A program made the translations under genes and the position numbers. A stretch of 35,243 nt of DNA, taken from the IMG/VR virus record IMGVR_UViG_3300049728_000207, positions 1 through 35,243 of that record; one strand, given 5' to 3'. The notes beneath the pieces were generated by a model. That model searched no databases, was not told the DNA's origin, and saw only the letters and a program-made list of their open reading frames with translations. Shown piece by piece: positions 6,889 through 13,591 of this stretch. Source of the DNA: a virus. Position 1 is the stretch's first letter, and every line of letters starts with the position of its first letter.

Positions 6889-7241
6889 GCGAGACACTCT
6901 ACCAGGTTCTGGGTGTGGCGCCGGCAGCAACACCGCAAGAGATTCGCGATGCCTACTGGGCGCTCGCCCTGAAACACCACCCGGACAAGATCTCCAAGGC
7001 GGACGCGAAAATCCCCGCCAAGGTTACGGCGCGTCACGACCGATTCTGCCGTATCACGGAGGCCTGGTCAGTCCTTGGCAGCGTCGAACGTCGCCGGGAC
7101 TACGATATGGCGCTCCAACTCTTGCGGACGCCCTGTGGGTCTTGCGTAGGGGAGGGACAGGTCTGGAAACAGAAGGGTTTCGGTCAGCGGATCGGCGCGC
7201 CCTGCCCGGCCTGTGGCGGCTCCGGGTACGCATCCAAGTAG
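6885..7241 (+). CDS. Minimal DnaJ-like co-chaperone with one zinc centre
   Basis: A 118-residue protein. Residues 4-75 form a J-domain (LYQVLGVAPAATPQEIRDAY) with the invariant HPD at 32-34, which stimulates DnaK ATPase. The C-terminus carries CGSCVGEGQ and CPACGGSG, two CxxCxGxG units, enough for a single zinc site where canonical DnaJ has four units and two sites. There is no Gly/Phe linker or substrate-binding C-terminal domain. It therefore probably recruits host DnaK to a phage process such as replication-complex remodelling or folding. It is the last gene before a promoter-bearing gap at 7242-7350. Confidence 0.8.
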   Translation: MSETLYQVLGVAPAATPQEIRDAYWALALKHHPDKISKADAKIPAKVTARHDRFCRITEAWSVLGSVERRRDYDMALQLLRTPCGSCVGEGQVWKQKGFGQRIGAPCPACGGSGYASK

Positions 7242-7279
7242 TGATGCAAGAAGAGATTGCGATTTCTGAAAATATCTCT

Positions 7280-7318
7280 TTGCGACTTGCACTTTGTCCT
7301 TTAGACTGGTCTTGCACT
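7280..7318 (+). promoter_or_regulatory. Promoter with two TTGCACT elements
   Basis: TTGCGA (7280-7285) and TAGACT (7302-7307) are 16 nt apart, about 45 nt before ATG 7351. An 8-bp direct repeat CTTGCACT occurs at 7286-7293 (within the spacer) and 7311-7318 (around the start site). Their 25-bp spacing places both copies on nearly the same face of the helix. This looks like a regulated promoter. Confidence 0.5.
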
Positions 7319-7350
7319 AATAAGGTGCCCACCACCAAAAGGAGAACACC

Positions 7351-7626
7351 ATGAGCAAAGCAAAATTCCCAAGTGACGCGAAAGTCACCATCCTTCACGA
7401 GACCACTTTCGAAACTTCCAAAGACCTTTCGGATGCGCAAGGCCAGACTATTGCTGAGAAGGGTTCACTTAACATTTATGAGTTCGTCAACGCGCCAGAC
7501 ACTCAGCAGATCTTCGTCACGGCCAACACACCGGAGGAAGCCTCAGCATTTCTGAACGAGATGACCCGGTTGTCGTCCACGCCACGACAGCTGCTTGCAT
7601 ACCCGGATTGGCTGAACAATTTGTAG
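7351..7626 (+). CDS. Small hypothetical protein (91 aa), first gene of a new unit
   Basis: ATG 7351 follows AAAGGAG and the promoter at 7280-7307. The protein (MSKAKFPSDAKVTILHETTF) is acidic and strand-rich at first, then helical at the C-terminus (NTPEEASAFLNEMTRL). No family is recognised. Its own promoter implies it is needed at a distinct time or level. It is followed by a UUCG hairpin. Confidence 0.65.
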   Translation: MSKAKFPSDAKVTILHETTFETSKDLSDAQGQTIAEKGSLNIYEFVNAPDTQQIFVTANTPEEASAFLNEMTRLSSTPRQLLAYPDWLNNL

Positions 7627-7631
7627 GCGAA

Positions 7632-7649
7632 ACACCGCTTCGGCGGTGT
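7632..7649 (+). terminator. UUCG-capped hairpin, possible terminator or processing site
   Basis: ACACCGC-TTCG-GCGGTGT is a perfect 7-bp stem with an extra-stable UUCG tetraloop just after the stop at 7624-7626. There is no U-run, so it may protect or process mRNA, or act as a weak attenuator, rather than terminate efficiently. Confidence 0.4.
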
Positions 7650-7710
7650 CCGCAGGATTCCGCCCTACCTGCGCTGATGAGCCAGGGCGCCACAACCAAA
7701 AGGAGGAAAG

Positions 7711-7974
7711 ATGCGAACACCAAGTGGGTTGGCCCACCAGTTCTACCACACCCTTTGTCACGACCTGAAGGTCGAGTTCCCCGTAACGGAGCAGCAGATG
7801 CGGCAGTTGTCGCTCGCGCTGTCCGCGATACAGGACGCAGGTTACGTGCGATTCACTCCGACCACCGTGCGTCGCTTGCTGTTCCCGGACGCCATGGACA
7901 CGAGGCTGTTCACTGGCAAGCCCGGTTACGCAGAATTCCGCAACATCGTCAACGAGATCGTAGGAGGCAAGTGA
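7711..7974 (+). CDS. Small hypothetical protein (87 aa)
   Basis: ATG 7711 is preceded by AAAGGAGG. Sequence begins MRTPSGLAHQFYHTLCHDLK and is predominantly helical, with a segment DAGYVRFTPTTVRRLLF. I do not recognise it. The TGA at 7972-7974 overlaps the next ATG (TGATG). Confidence 0.6.
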   Translation: MRTPSGLAHQFYHTLCHDLKVEFPVTEQQMRQLSLALSAIQDAGYVRFTPTTVRRLLFPDAMDTRLFTGKPGYAEFRNIVNEIVGGK

Positions 7975-8162
7975 TGGACGAAGAGATGGTTCGTATTCGC
8001 GATATGAGGACGAGGATCATGTCCGGGTTGCTGGCTCAGGTGCAGGAGCAGCTTGATATACTGTCGGTGCTTCCGCTTTGCGACAGCGAAAAGGTCGAGC
8101 TCGAGGCAGTGGGCGAGTTCGTGGAGATGGCACAGGATCGCATCGACATGGTGGGCAAATGA
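7974..8162 (+). CDS. Small helical hypothetical protein (62 aa)
   Basis: It starts at ATG 7974 in a TGATG junction, with GGAGG at 7963-7967. It consists of two helices (RTRIMSGLLAQVQEQLDILS and EAVGEFVEMAQDRIDMVGK). No family is recognised. It ends by ATGA overlap with the next gene. Confidence 0.55.
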   Translation: MDEEMVRIRDMRTRIMSGLLAQVQEQLDILSVLPLCDSEKVELEAVGEFVEMAQDRIDMVGK

Positions 8163-8362
8163 CCAGAAGAAACCGTATCCCGGGCTTGTCCTTCTCATGG
8201 AGACGCGCCATAGGAATTTCTGCCGCCAAGGCACGACTCTCCCGCCAGCTCGGCGTCCCTCTTACACGCAGTGGCCGGCAGCGTAAGGTTGGGCGATCGC
8301 TTGGCTGTTGCTGGATCCTACTCCTCCCCATCGTCGCAACGGCCGTTGCGCACTTCTGCTAG
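8159..8362 (+). CDS. Small basic protein with C-terminal membrane segment (67 aa)
   Basis: Residues 1-45 are very basic (MTRRNRIPGLSFSWRRAIGI, later RSGRQRKVGRS). A hydrophobic stretch CCWILLLPIVATAVAHF follows, long enough to span a membrane. The SWRRAIGISAAKARLSRQLG and GRQRKVGR pattern resembles a widespread family of tiny basic proteins in phages and bacteria that I remember without a known function. ATG 8159 overlaps the preceding TGA. It is probably membrane associated. Confidence 0.6.
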   Translation: MTRRNRIPGLSFSWRRAIGISAAKARLSRQLGVPLTRSGRQRKVGRSLGCCWILLLPIVATAVAHFC

Positions 8363-8370
8363 GAGATTTC

Positions 8371-8595
8371 GTGAGCGACAACAAACAGGTCTACTGGGCG
8401 AGCGCCGTCACGAAGAACTGCCAGGCGTGTGGTCGTAGCCTTCACGCTGCTTTCTACGACGCGCGGTTGAAGGACGGCGTCTGGGGCATCGTGTGCGACC
8501 CTTGCTTCCAGATCCGTGGCGTTGGTCTCGGTGTGGGTAAGGGACAGCGGTATACTAGACAAGCTGACGGACGTTGGCTGAAGACGGGAGGGTGA
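8371..8595 (+). CDS. Small treble-clef/zinc-finger protein (74 aa)
   Basis: GTG 8371 is preceded by AGGAG (8361-8365). The protein has NCQACGR and VCDPCFQ, two CxxC pairs 33 residues apart, as in small zinc-binding modules of phages. It ends in a basic tail (GQRYTRQADGRWLKT). Nucleic-acid binding is likely but unproven. Confidence 0.6.
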   Translation: MSDNKQVYWASAVTKNCQACGRSLHAAFYDARLKDGVWGIVCDPCFQIRGVGLGVGKGQRYTRQADGRWLKTGG

Positions 8596-8596
8596 G

Positions 8597-8785
8597 CTGG
8601 CGAAATCGAAAACGATCGACGAGACGCGAGTCGACCGAGCTGTGGCATCGTACATTAAACTTGCGCGAGCGCTGGATGACGGAGAGTTTCCCGAAGACTG
8701 GGAACCACAGGAAGTCGCCTACATTCTGCGAACGCTTGTCTCGGGCATAGAGGCTCTTCGCAAACATCTTAAGGAGCCGAAATGA
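8597..8785 (+). CDS. Small hypothetical protein with a probable CTG start (62 aa)
   Basis: The frame opens after an in-frame TGA at 8579-8581 and holds no ATG, GTG or TTG until GTG 8642. CTG at 8597 lies 4 nt after a strong GGGAGGG (8586-8592) and would give AKSKTIDETRVDRAVASYIK, then an amphipathic helical protein ending ALRKHLKEPK. The stop overlaps the next ATG (ATGA), which supports a coupled gene here. If CTG is not used, a 47-residue product from GTG 8642 is the alternative. Confidence 0.45.
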   Translation: MAKSKTIDETRVDRAVASYIKLARALDDGEFPEDWEPQEVAYILRTLVSGIEALRKHLKEPK

Positions 8786-9159
8786 ACCACACCGGATTTG
8801 CCTACCGTGTCATGGCGCGGGTCACGCTCACTCGCGAAGAGGTCGAGACCGCCACCGCACTCGCCCGAGCACACTACGATAACTTATGCAAGGACACGGC
8901 CCGTCCTGGTGGTTTGCTGTTCGGTCTTAATAACCGGCTTCACCTGGCGGGGAATCCGGGGTTGCCCGAGGATGAGATCGATGTCGCGCTAACATTCCGT
9001 GACGCCGATCTGCTGGCCAAGGTCACCGAGCAGCTGATGTATCCCGGAGAAGCACTGATTCCAGCAGCCTGCCGGCTTCATGCTGAGCTGATGCTGGTGA
9101 TGCACAAGATGAACGCTGAATACGAAAGAATGCATCCGAGAACTGAGGAGACGAAATGA
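8782..9159 (+). CDS. Hypothetical protein (125 aa)
   Basis: A soluble, largely helical protein (TREEVETATALARAHYDNLC; EQLMYPGEALIPAACRLHAE) with no catalytic motif I recognise. It starts by ATGA overlap with 8597-8785 and ends the same way into 9156-9323. Confidence 0.65.
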   Translation: MNHTGFAYRVMARVTLTREEVETATALARAHYDNLCKDTARPGGLLFGLNNRLHLAGNPGLPEDEIDVALTFRDADLLAKVTEQLMYPGEALIPAACRLHAELMLVMHKMNAEYERMHPRTEETK

Positions 9160-9323
9160 AGATCACGTTCACTATGTCAATAAAGCAACTTCGGCTGGTG
9201 CTCGCAAGTAAGGAGACCAGCGGCGCGTTCAGTAACGGGGGCGAAAAGGTCTTTTACTGGCAGAAGCGATCGCCGGCGGCTGGTGCCGTAATCGACATAT
9301 CAGACGAGCCTAATAGTTGGTAG
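9156..9323 (+). CDS. Small hypothetical protein (55 aa), last gene of the early array
   Basis: ATG 9156 overlaps the previous TGA, with GAGGAG upstream. The protein MKITFTMSIKQLRLVLASKE ends in DISDEPNSW. No family is recognised. A non-coding stretch follows. Confidence 0.5.
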   Translation: MKITFTMSIKQLRLVLASKETSGAFSNGGEKVFYWQKRSPAAGAVIDISDEPNSW

Positions 9324-9632
9324 CTACTTCGTATTTTCTTTACCGACGCCGCGTAGTATAGTGGCCGAGTAGTAGATCCTTACTATCGGAGCCACGCGCT
9401 CCACGCCAATCCCGAAGCCGCTGGGCAGCTTACACCGTAGTGCCTGGCCCGCAAGGGATTTTATGCACCCACCTTGAGTGGCGTTCGGATGGCCCACTAA
9501 AGTTTCAGTCCGAATGACAGCCGGGAAAGACCGGCAAGCCAGCGGGCGAAACGCGAGTTAATCTCATCATCTTTCGGGGTGTCGTCTAGCGGTCGGGCTG
9601 ATCACTCGACAGGACACGCTTGCTGGTAACCA
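9324..9632 (+). other. Non-coding stretch with dense secondary structure and tRNA-like fragments
   Basis: No convincing gene is present. A potential H-type pseudoknot has stem 1 AGTGG/CCACT (9477-9481 with 9494-9498) and stem 2 TTCGGA/TCCGAA (9484-9489 with 9509-9514), with loops of 2, 4 and 10 nt. A hairpin GCCGG-GAAAGA-CCGGC follows at 9520-9535, and GGAGC-CACGC-GCTCC lies at about 9388-9402. TAGTATAGTGG (9354-9364) and GGTGTCGTCTAGCGG (about 9578-9592) look like tRNA D-arm halves without matching T-arms. The region could be a structured phage RNA or decayed tRNA genes ahead of the intact tRNA. Confidence 0.45.
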
Positions 9633-9708
9633 GGGCCTGTAGCTCAGTTGGGAGAGCGGGTGCTTTGCAAGCATCAGGTCGCAGGTTCGATCCCTGTCAG
9701 GTCCACCA
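9633..9708 (+). tRNA. tRNA-Ala (anticodon TGC)
   Basis: A 76-nt cloverleaf. Acceptor GGGCCTG pairs with CAGGTCC (one G-U), the D-arm is GCTC-AGTTGGGA-GAGC, and the anticodon arm is GGTGC-TTTGCAA-GCATC with anticodon TGC. The T-arm is GCAGG-TTCGATC-CCTGT, with discriminator A and an encoded CCA at 9706-9708. It reads GCA codons. It probably supplements host tRNA, and the 3' end could also serve as an attachment site. Confidence 0.93.
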
Positions 9709-9887
9709 TTCCTTTGGCTGCACATGCCCGAATCCCGATCTGGTCAAGACATGTGCGGTGTCGTCCAGTGGCTACCTCGCCGGCAACGGCATCTCGACTA
9801 CGGAGCGCAGTAGGCAAACCTGGCAGCTTCAGTGGAATGCTGAAGCGTTTCATCCCACGCAACGAAGCACAACTGGGTGACAGATAC
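9709..9887 (+). other. Non-coding gap after the tRNA with repeats and a tRNA-like half
   Basis: GGTGTCGTCCAGTGG (about 9757-9771) nearly repeats GGTGTCGTCTAGCGG found upstream of the tRNA. Also present are the inverted repeat GCACATG/CATGTGC (9720-9726 with 9750-9756), the hairpin GCCG-GCAA-CGGC (9779-9790), and the perfect 7-bp hairpin GCTTCAG-N7-CTGAAGC (9826-9846). No convincing coding frame covers it. Confidence 0.4.
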
Positions 9888-10079
9888 ATGCTTCTCCTTC
9901 TTACCATCATCTTGGCGCTGCTCATTGTGGTGCTGGTCCTAGGGCACCTCTACGGTGGCGAGCGACAGCCTGAGCAGACGCCTTTCCTCGGTGAGGACGG
10001 CAGCTACCTTGCCGGACCGAGGCTCCTCACCGGTGTGCGGTGGACGCCGCCGGACTTCTGCTGCTTGGGTTGGCGGTGA
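9888..10079 (+). CDS. Small membrane protein (63 aa)
   Basis: ATG 9888 opens a frame whose residues 2-20 (LLLLTIILALLIVVLVLGH) are an N-terminal transmembrane helix. A hydrophilic tail follows (GERQPEQTPFLGEDGSYLAG) and ends DFCCLGWR. The ribosome-binding site is weak (GGGTGA), so expression is less certain. No family is recognised. A UUCG hairpin AACGC-TTCG-GCGTT follows at 10105-10118. Confidence 0.5.
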   Translation: MLLLLTIILALLIVVLVLGHLYGGERQPEQTPFLGEDGSYLAGPRLLTGVRWTPPDFCCLGWR

Positions 10080-10354
10080 GGGCTGCCGACCTGCCCTCCG
10101 GCACAACGCTTCGGCGTTCTCTTCAAGCCAGGGCCGTGCCTCTGGTCCTGCGTTGAATAGAATCCCTACCACAGAGACCACCGACATTGCCCGTGGAGTC
10201 CGGGCACTTGCCGTCTTTAAGAGCCACTAACGGAGTGGCAGTGTGTTGCATCGGTGGGCTGAGCCACCACGCCACAAACAGCCGGTCCATAGGAGGTCAC
10301 CATGCGCCTTAGTGCATAAACGGCGAACACCTGACATCGCCACCCTTTCCCTCC
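10080..10354 (+). other. Non-coding region with hairpins
   Basis: It contains the UUCG hairpin at 10105-10118 followed by a T/C-rich run, a perfect GCCACT-AACGG-AGTGGC hairpin at 10223-10239 and a GGTGG-GCTGAG-CCACC hairpin. Near its end an AGGAGG (10291-10296) leads a five-codon frame. Longer frames on either strand look like random shadows. Confidence 0.4.
10302..10319 (+). CDS. Possible five-codon minigene (MRLSA)
   Basis: ATG 10302 sits 5 nt after a perfect AGGAGG (10291-10296) and is followed by CGC CTT AGT GCA TAA. A strong terminator lies 36 nt beyond. Such minigenes exist in phages as leader or tRNA-titrating peptides. GCA, its last codon, is the codon read by the phage tRNA-Ala nearby. 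It may be coincidence. Confidence 0.25.
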   Translation: MRLSA

Positions 10355-10388
10355 ACGACCCTCCTTGCCCCCGGAGGGTCGTTTTCTT
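10355..10388 (+). terminator. Rho-independent terminator
   Basis: ACGACCCTCC (10355-10364) pairs with GGAGGGTCGT (10373-10382) across an 8-nt loop, giving a 10-bp stem followed by TTTCTTTG. It separates the early/tRNA region from the unit beginning at 10442. Confidence 0.8.
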
Positions 10389-10441
10389 TGTTGACCAAAC
10401 CAAGCTGATGCATAATTTATATGCGCTTAATAATTTTGTGC

Positions 10442-10469
10442 TTTACACGGTGCACTGGTGCCGTATATT
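10442..10469 (+). promoter_or_regulatory. Strong sigma70-like promoter
   Basis: TTTACA (10442-10447), 16 nt, TATATT (10464-10469). The spacer contains a GTGCAC palindrome, and the surrounding AT-rich sequence resembles the reverse complement of the terminase control region. It drives the gene at 10547 and probably more. Confidence 0.65.
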
Positions 10470-10546
10470 TACTACCTCGGGGTTGACCACCCGAGAAGAA
10501 CAGCTCCGGTCGTGAGGTAACCCTCCACCAACAAAAGGAGACCGCA

Positions 10547-10957
10547 ATGCTTACCGAACTGCACGCCATCACTGAGCCTGCCGGCGATTACCGCGCCTCA
10601 CTGGTGTTCCTCAAAGACCTGTCGCGAGCCCTTCCCATCGTCCTGGCGCGGGTGGACAAGAAAGCGGTGGCCGCTAGGGCAGCCAAGACCAAAAAACTGA
10701 CGGGCAAAGACGCTGGGACGACCCAGGCAGCGTCGAAGCCCGCGACCGAGCCCGCTACCCACCGTTCGAAGCCTGGGGACGACCGTAAGATCGTCGTGCT
10801 GGCCGAGAAGAACCCCAAGCGGCCCGGCACCGCTTCCTACAAGAGGTTCGCGCTCTACAAGAAGGCCGCCACTGTCGGAGAATACCTGGAGCTCGGTGGG
10901 AACCGGACCGACCTGAAGTGGGACCAGCAACGAAAGCACATCAAACTGACCAAGTAG
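10547..10957 (+). CDS. 'NPKR'-domain basic protein, copy 1 (136 aa)
   Basis: The N-terminal 40 residues are ordinary helical sequence (LVFLKDLSRALPIVLARVDK). Residues about 40-80 are a Lys/Ala/Thr-rich linker. Residues 81-136 carry the domain shared with genes 12944-13513 and 21530-22162: KIVVLAEKNPKRPGTASYKR, then FALYKKAATVGEYLELGG and a closing LKWD...IKL. A histone-H1-like basic linker followed by a small conserved domain suggests DNA or protein-DNA complex binding. It has its own promoter (10442) and terminator (10976), so it is likely made at high level. I have seen this domain in other phage proteins but know no function. Confidence 0.75.
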   Translation: MLTELHAITEPAGDYRASLVFLKDLSRALPIVLARVDKKAVAARAAKTKKLTGKDAGTTQAASKPATEPATHRSKPGDDRKIVVLAEKNPKRPGTASYKRFALYKKAATVGEYLELGGNRTDLKWDQQRKHIKLTK

Positions 10958-10975
10958 AACAGTTAAGTCAAAATG

Positions 10976-11016
10976 AGGCACCGGGGACTTAGGTTCTCGG
11001 TGCCTTTCTTTAACTT
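10976..11016 (+). terminator. Rho-independent terminator
   Basis: AGGCACCG (10976-10983) pairs with CGGTGCCT (10998-11005), with further G-U/A-U pairs inward, followed by TTCTTTAACTTTT. It ends the 10547 unit. Confidence 0.75.
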
Positions 11017-11102
11017 TTAAACTAATTCTAGTCTGCCACGATGCTCTCCGCCATACTCGAAGTTGCATGTAGATTCGCAACCGACAACAAAAGGAGAGAA
11101 CC

Positions 11103-12713
11103 ATGGCACTCAGCACTCAGCAAGAAGCGATCGTCGCGGCAGTCACGCAGGCTTTGCGCGCCGGCATCCGGACGGGGATCAATGTCGTGGCGCGGGCGGG
11201 CTGCGGCAAGACCTTCACGCTGGTAGAAGTGGCGAAGACGCTGGGTAGCGATCTCGCCGGGACGCGCGACGAGGTTCAGTTCGGAGCCTACAACAAGAAG
11301 ATCGCCGACGAGATCAAGCTGAAGCTGGCGAAGGCCGGGCTGGATTCCCGCCAGATCGCTGCCGGCACGATCCACAGCCTCGGGTTCTCCGCATGGCGCC
11401 GGGTAGCGCGGGACGTCAGGGTCGACGAGAAGAAGGTCAACTATATCGTCGAAGCGCTGAAGGTGGAACTTGCGAACCGCGCGCTCACCGAGCAGTGCAC
11501 CGCACTCCGCGAGAAGCTTCAGAAGAAGACCACTGCGTGTGCCACCTACGGCGGATTCGTGATCAAGGCCGTGTCCCTCGCCAAACAGCGCGCTTTCGGG
11601 TTCCTTTGCTCCTATGAGGACCTCAGCAAGTGGTATGAACTTTCCGACCACTTCGGTCTTGAGGAAGAGTTGGAAGAGGACGCGGTCGTGGATATGGACG
11701 AGCTCATGCGGCTGTGCATCCACGTCTACCGCGTGTCGCTCTCCCAGGACAAGGACATCATCGACTTCGACGACATGATTCTCGCGCCGATGGTTCACAA
11801 CGCCAAGGTTTGGCCGAAGCGCGTGGTGCTCCTCGACGAGGCCCAGGACACGAACCCAGCTCGTCGCGCCCTAGCGCTCAAGGTTCTGGCTCCGAATGGT
11901 GTCCTGGTCGCGGTGGGCGACCCTGCGCAGGCCATCTACGGCTTCACCGGCGCGGATGCCGACAGCATGGACCTCATCAAGAGGCAGCTCAACAGTAGCG
12001 AACTTTCGCTGAACGTCACCTACCGCTGCCCCAAGAAGGTCGTGGCGCTGGCGCAGAACTGGGTTCCCGACATCACGGCGCACAGTGACAACGGGGATGG
12101 CGTGGTGGAGACGGTTGACGAAGACCAGTTCTGGAAGACGACCTTCTCTTCGCTCACCAAGCAGGATGCCGTCCTCTGCCGCAACACCAAGCCGTTGGTC
12201 GCGCTAGCCTACAACTTCCTGCGCAAGGGTGTCGCCTGTCGCGTTGAGGGCCGAGAGATCGGTAACGGCCTCATCAAGCTGGCCACACGCTGGAAGGTCA
12301 GCACACTGAATCAGGTCGTGTCTCGGCTGGAGACCTACAAGGAGCGCGAGTGCCAGAAGTGGCTGGCCAAAGGTATGGAACAGAAGTGCCAGGGTGTGGA
12401 GGATCAGGTAGAGACCCTGCTGCTCCTCATTGAGCGCTTGACGGGCGAGGGCAAGCGCCAGCTCACCGATCTGGTGGACTTCATACGCGGCCTGTTCGAG
12501 GACACCACCGGACCGCAGCAGGTTCTGACGCTGAGCACCGTGCACAAGAGCAAGGGTCGCGAATGGTCGCACGTCGTCCTGTGGGGCCGCAACGCCTTCA
12601 TGCCCAGCAAGTACGCTCGGAAGGACTGGCAGGCGGACCAGGAGAAGAACCTGATGTACGTTGCCGTGACCCGCGCGATGTGCCGGCTGACCGAAGTCAC
12701 TGTCGTCAAGTAG
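11103..12713 (+). CDS. UvrD/Rep-like superfamily 1 DNA helicase
   Basis: A 536-residue protein with the complete SF1 motif set. Motif I is ARAGCGKT (30-37), Ia is FGAYNKKIADE, Ib is GTIHSLG, and DFDDMI precedes motif II LLDEAQDTNP. Motif III is VAVGDPAQAIYGF, IV is NVTYRCP, V is LSTVHKSKGREW, and VI is MYVAVTRAM. It is shorter than bacterial UvrD because domains 1B/2B are reduced, as in phage Dda/UvrD-type enzymes. It would unwind DNA at replication forks or during recombination. ATG 11103 follows AAAGGAG. A strong terminator follows, so it forms its own unit. Confidence 0.88.
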   Translation: MALSTQQEAIVAAVTQALRAGIRTGINVVARAGCGKTFTLVEVAKTLGSDLAGTRDEVQFGAYNKKIADEIKLKLAKAGLDSRQIAAGTIHSLGFSAWRRVARDVRVDEKKVNYIVEALKVELANRALTEQCTALREKLQKKTTACATYGGFVIKAVSLAKQRAFGFLCSYEDLSKWYELSDHFGLEEELEEDAVVDMDELMRLCIHVYRVSLSQDKDIIDFDDMILAPMVHNAKVWPKRVVLLDEAQDTNPARRALALKVLAPNGVLVAVGDPAQAIYGFTGADADSMDLIKRQLNSSELSLNVTYRCPKKVVALAQNWVPDITAHSDNGDGVVETVDEDQFWKTTFSSLTKQDAVLCRNTKPLVALAYNFLRKGVACRVEGREIGNGLIKLATRWKVSTLNQVVSRLETYKERECQKWLAKGMEQKCQGVEDQVETLLLLIERLTGEGKRQLTDLVDFIRGLFEDTTGPQQVLTLSTVHKSKGREWSHVVLWGRNAFMPSKYARKDWQADQEKNLMYVAVTRAMCRLTEVTVVK

Positions 12714-12721
12714 ACCGCTTC

Positions 12722-12765
12722 GCGGCCTGCCTCTTCGCTAGTTTTGGAGGCAGGCCGCTTCTTTG
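12722..12765 (+). terminator. Rho-independent terminator
   Basis: GCGGCCTGCCTC (12722-12733) pairs with GAGGCAGGCCGC (12747-12758), a 12-bp stem, followed by TTCTTTG. Confidence 0.82.
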
Positions 12766-12794
12766 TAGAAATGCTTTAAAAATTAAAATAGTTC

Positions 12795-12823
12795 TTGGTG
12801 AATCATAACTTCAAGAGTATTCT
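12795..12823 (+). promoter_or_regulatory. Sigma70-like promoter
   Basis: TTGGTG (12795-12800), 17 nt, TATTCT (12818-12823), in an AT-rich gap directly after a terminator and about 120 nt before ATG 12944. Confidence 0.5.
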
Positions 12824-12943
12824 GGTTTTGCACCAAGTTGAAAGCCCAACACCGCGCCACTGAGCGCGACCCCTCTCCGCGCTAACCAAAGCGCACAACA
12901 TCACCTGCGCCATGAGCGCACTCCACCACCACAAGGAGCAACA

Positions 12944-13513
12944 ATGTCCGAAGCCACCGTCGCCGTCCGCACCGCCACCGCCGCCGAACTCAAGGAACTG
13001 GTGAAGGCCCCGCGCTACTTCATCGTCTTCGAGGACAAGAAGGTTAAGCCGCTTCCCTTCAGCATGCGCGATGTCGCGGAGGTTGAACTGGCGAAGTTGG
13101 AGGTTGCTGCTGACCTCGTCGAGTCCGCTGATCGCAAGACTCCTGCCGGAAAGATCCTGGCCAGCAGCATCCCCGGCAAGAAGCCCGTCAAGGACCTCCT
13201 CAAGGCAGCGCAGGAACGGGCCGCCAAGGCGGATCCGAAGGAGCGCATCGAACGTGCCAAAAAGATCGCCGGCAAGGGCGAGAAGGCCGTGAAGGAGCCC
13301 AAGGCGAAGAAGGAGGCCGCTGCGCCCAAGGAGAAGGCCGCCGACACCCGCAAGATCACCCTGCTCGTCACCGAGAACCCCAAGCGCGGTGAGAGCGCGG
13401 AGCGGTTCGAGCTCTACAAGAAGGCCAAGACCGTGGCCGACTACGTCGCGGCTGGCGGACGCAAAGCCGATATTGCCTGGGATGCCGCGCACGACTACAT
13501 CAAGGTCGACTAG
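12944..13513 (+). CDS. 'NPKR'-domain basic protein, copy 2 (189 aa)
   Basis: Residues 1-75 are a folded-looking N-terminus (ELVKAPRYFIVFEDKKVKPL). Residues about 75-135 are a highly basic Lys/Ala/Glu-rich linker (GKGEKAVKEPKAKKEAAAPK). Residues 137-189 match the shared domain: KITLLVTENPKRGESAERFE, LYKKAKTVADYVAAGG, closing with IAWD...YIKV. It is transcribed alone between a promoter (12795) and a UUCG terminator (13539), implying abundant expression. The architecture suggests a nucleoid-like DNA-binding or DNA-complex-organising protein, an inference from composition only. Confidence 0.75.
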   Translation: MSEATVAVRTATAAELKELVKAPRYFIVFEDKKVKPLPFSMRDVAEVELAKLEVAADLVESADRKTPAGKILASSIPGKKPVKDLLKAAQERAAKADPKERIERAKKIAGKGEKAVKEPKAKKEAAAPKEKAADTRKITLLVTENPKRGESAERFELYKKAKTVADYVAAGGRKADIAWDAAHDYIKVD

Positions 13514-13538
13514 CCTCTCCCACCAACCCGAACCTGAG

Positions 13539-13564
13539 AACCGGCTTCGGCCGGTTTTCTTTTA
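13539..13564 (+). terminator. UUCG-capped rho-independent terminator
   Basis: AACCGGC-TTCG-GCCGGTT (13539-13556) followed by TTCTTTTA: a textbook 7-bp stem, tetraloop and U-tract. Confidence 0.9.
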
Positions 13565-13591
13565 TCCGCAACTTCTCGCAGGAGTCACGAA

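Noticed and set aside
7668-7700. Hammerhead-ribozyme-like CTGATGAG
   Set aside because: The required GAAA core element and stem III are missing.
9345-9540. Cobalamin riboswitch, suggested by AGCCGGGAAAGACCGGC resembling a B12 box
   Set aside because: The rest of the conserved riboswitch core is not convincingly present, and the next downstream feature is a tRNA rather than a B12-related gene. A covariance-model scan would settle it.
9575-9632. A second complete tRNA directly before tRNA-Ala
   Set aside because: D-arm-like and anticodon-arm-like segments exist, but there is no T-arm and no 3' acceptor strand before tRNA-Ala begins.
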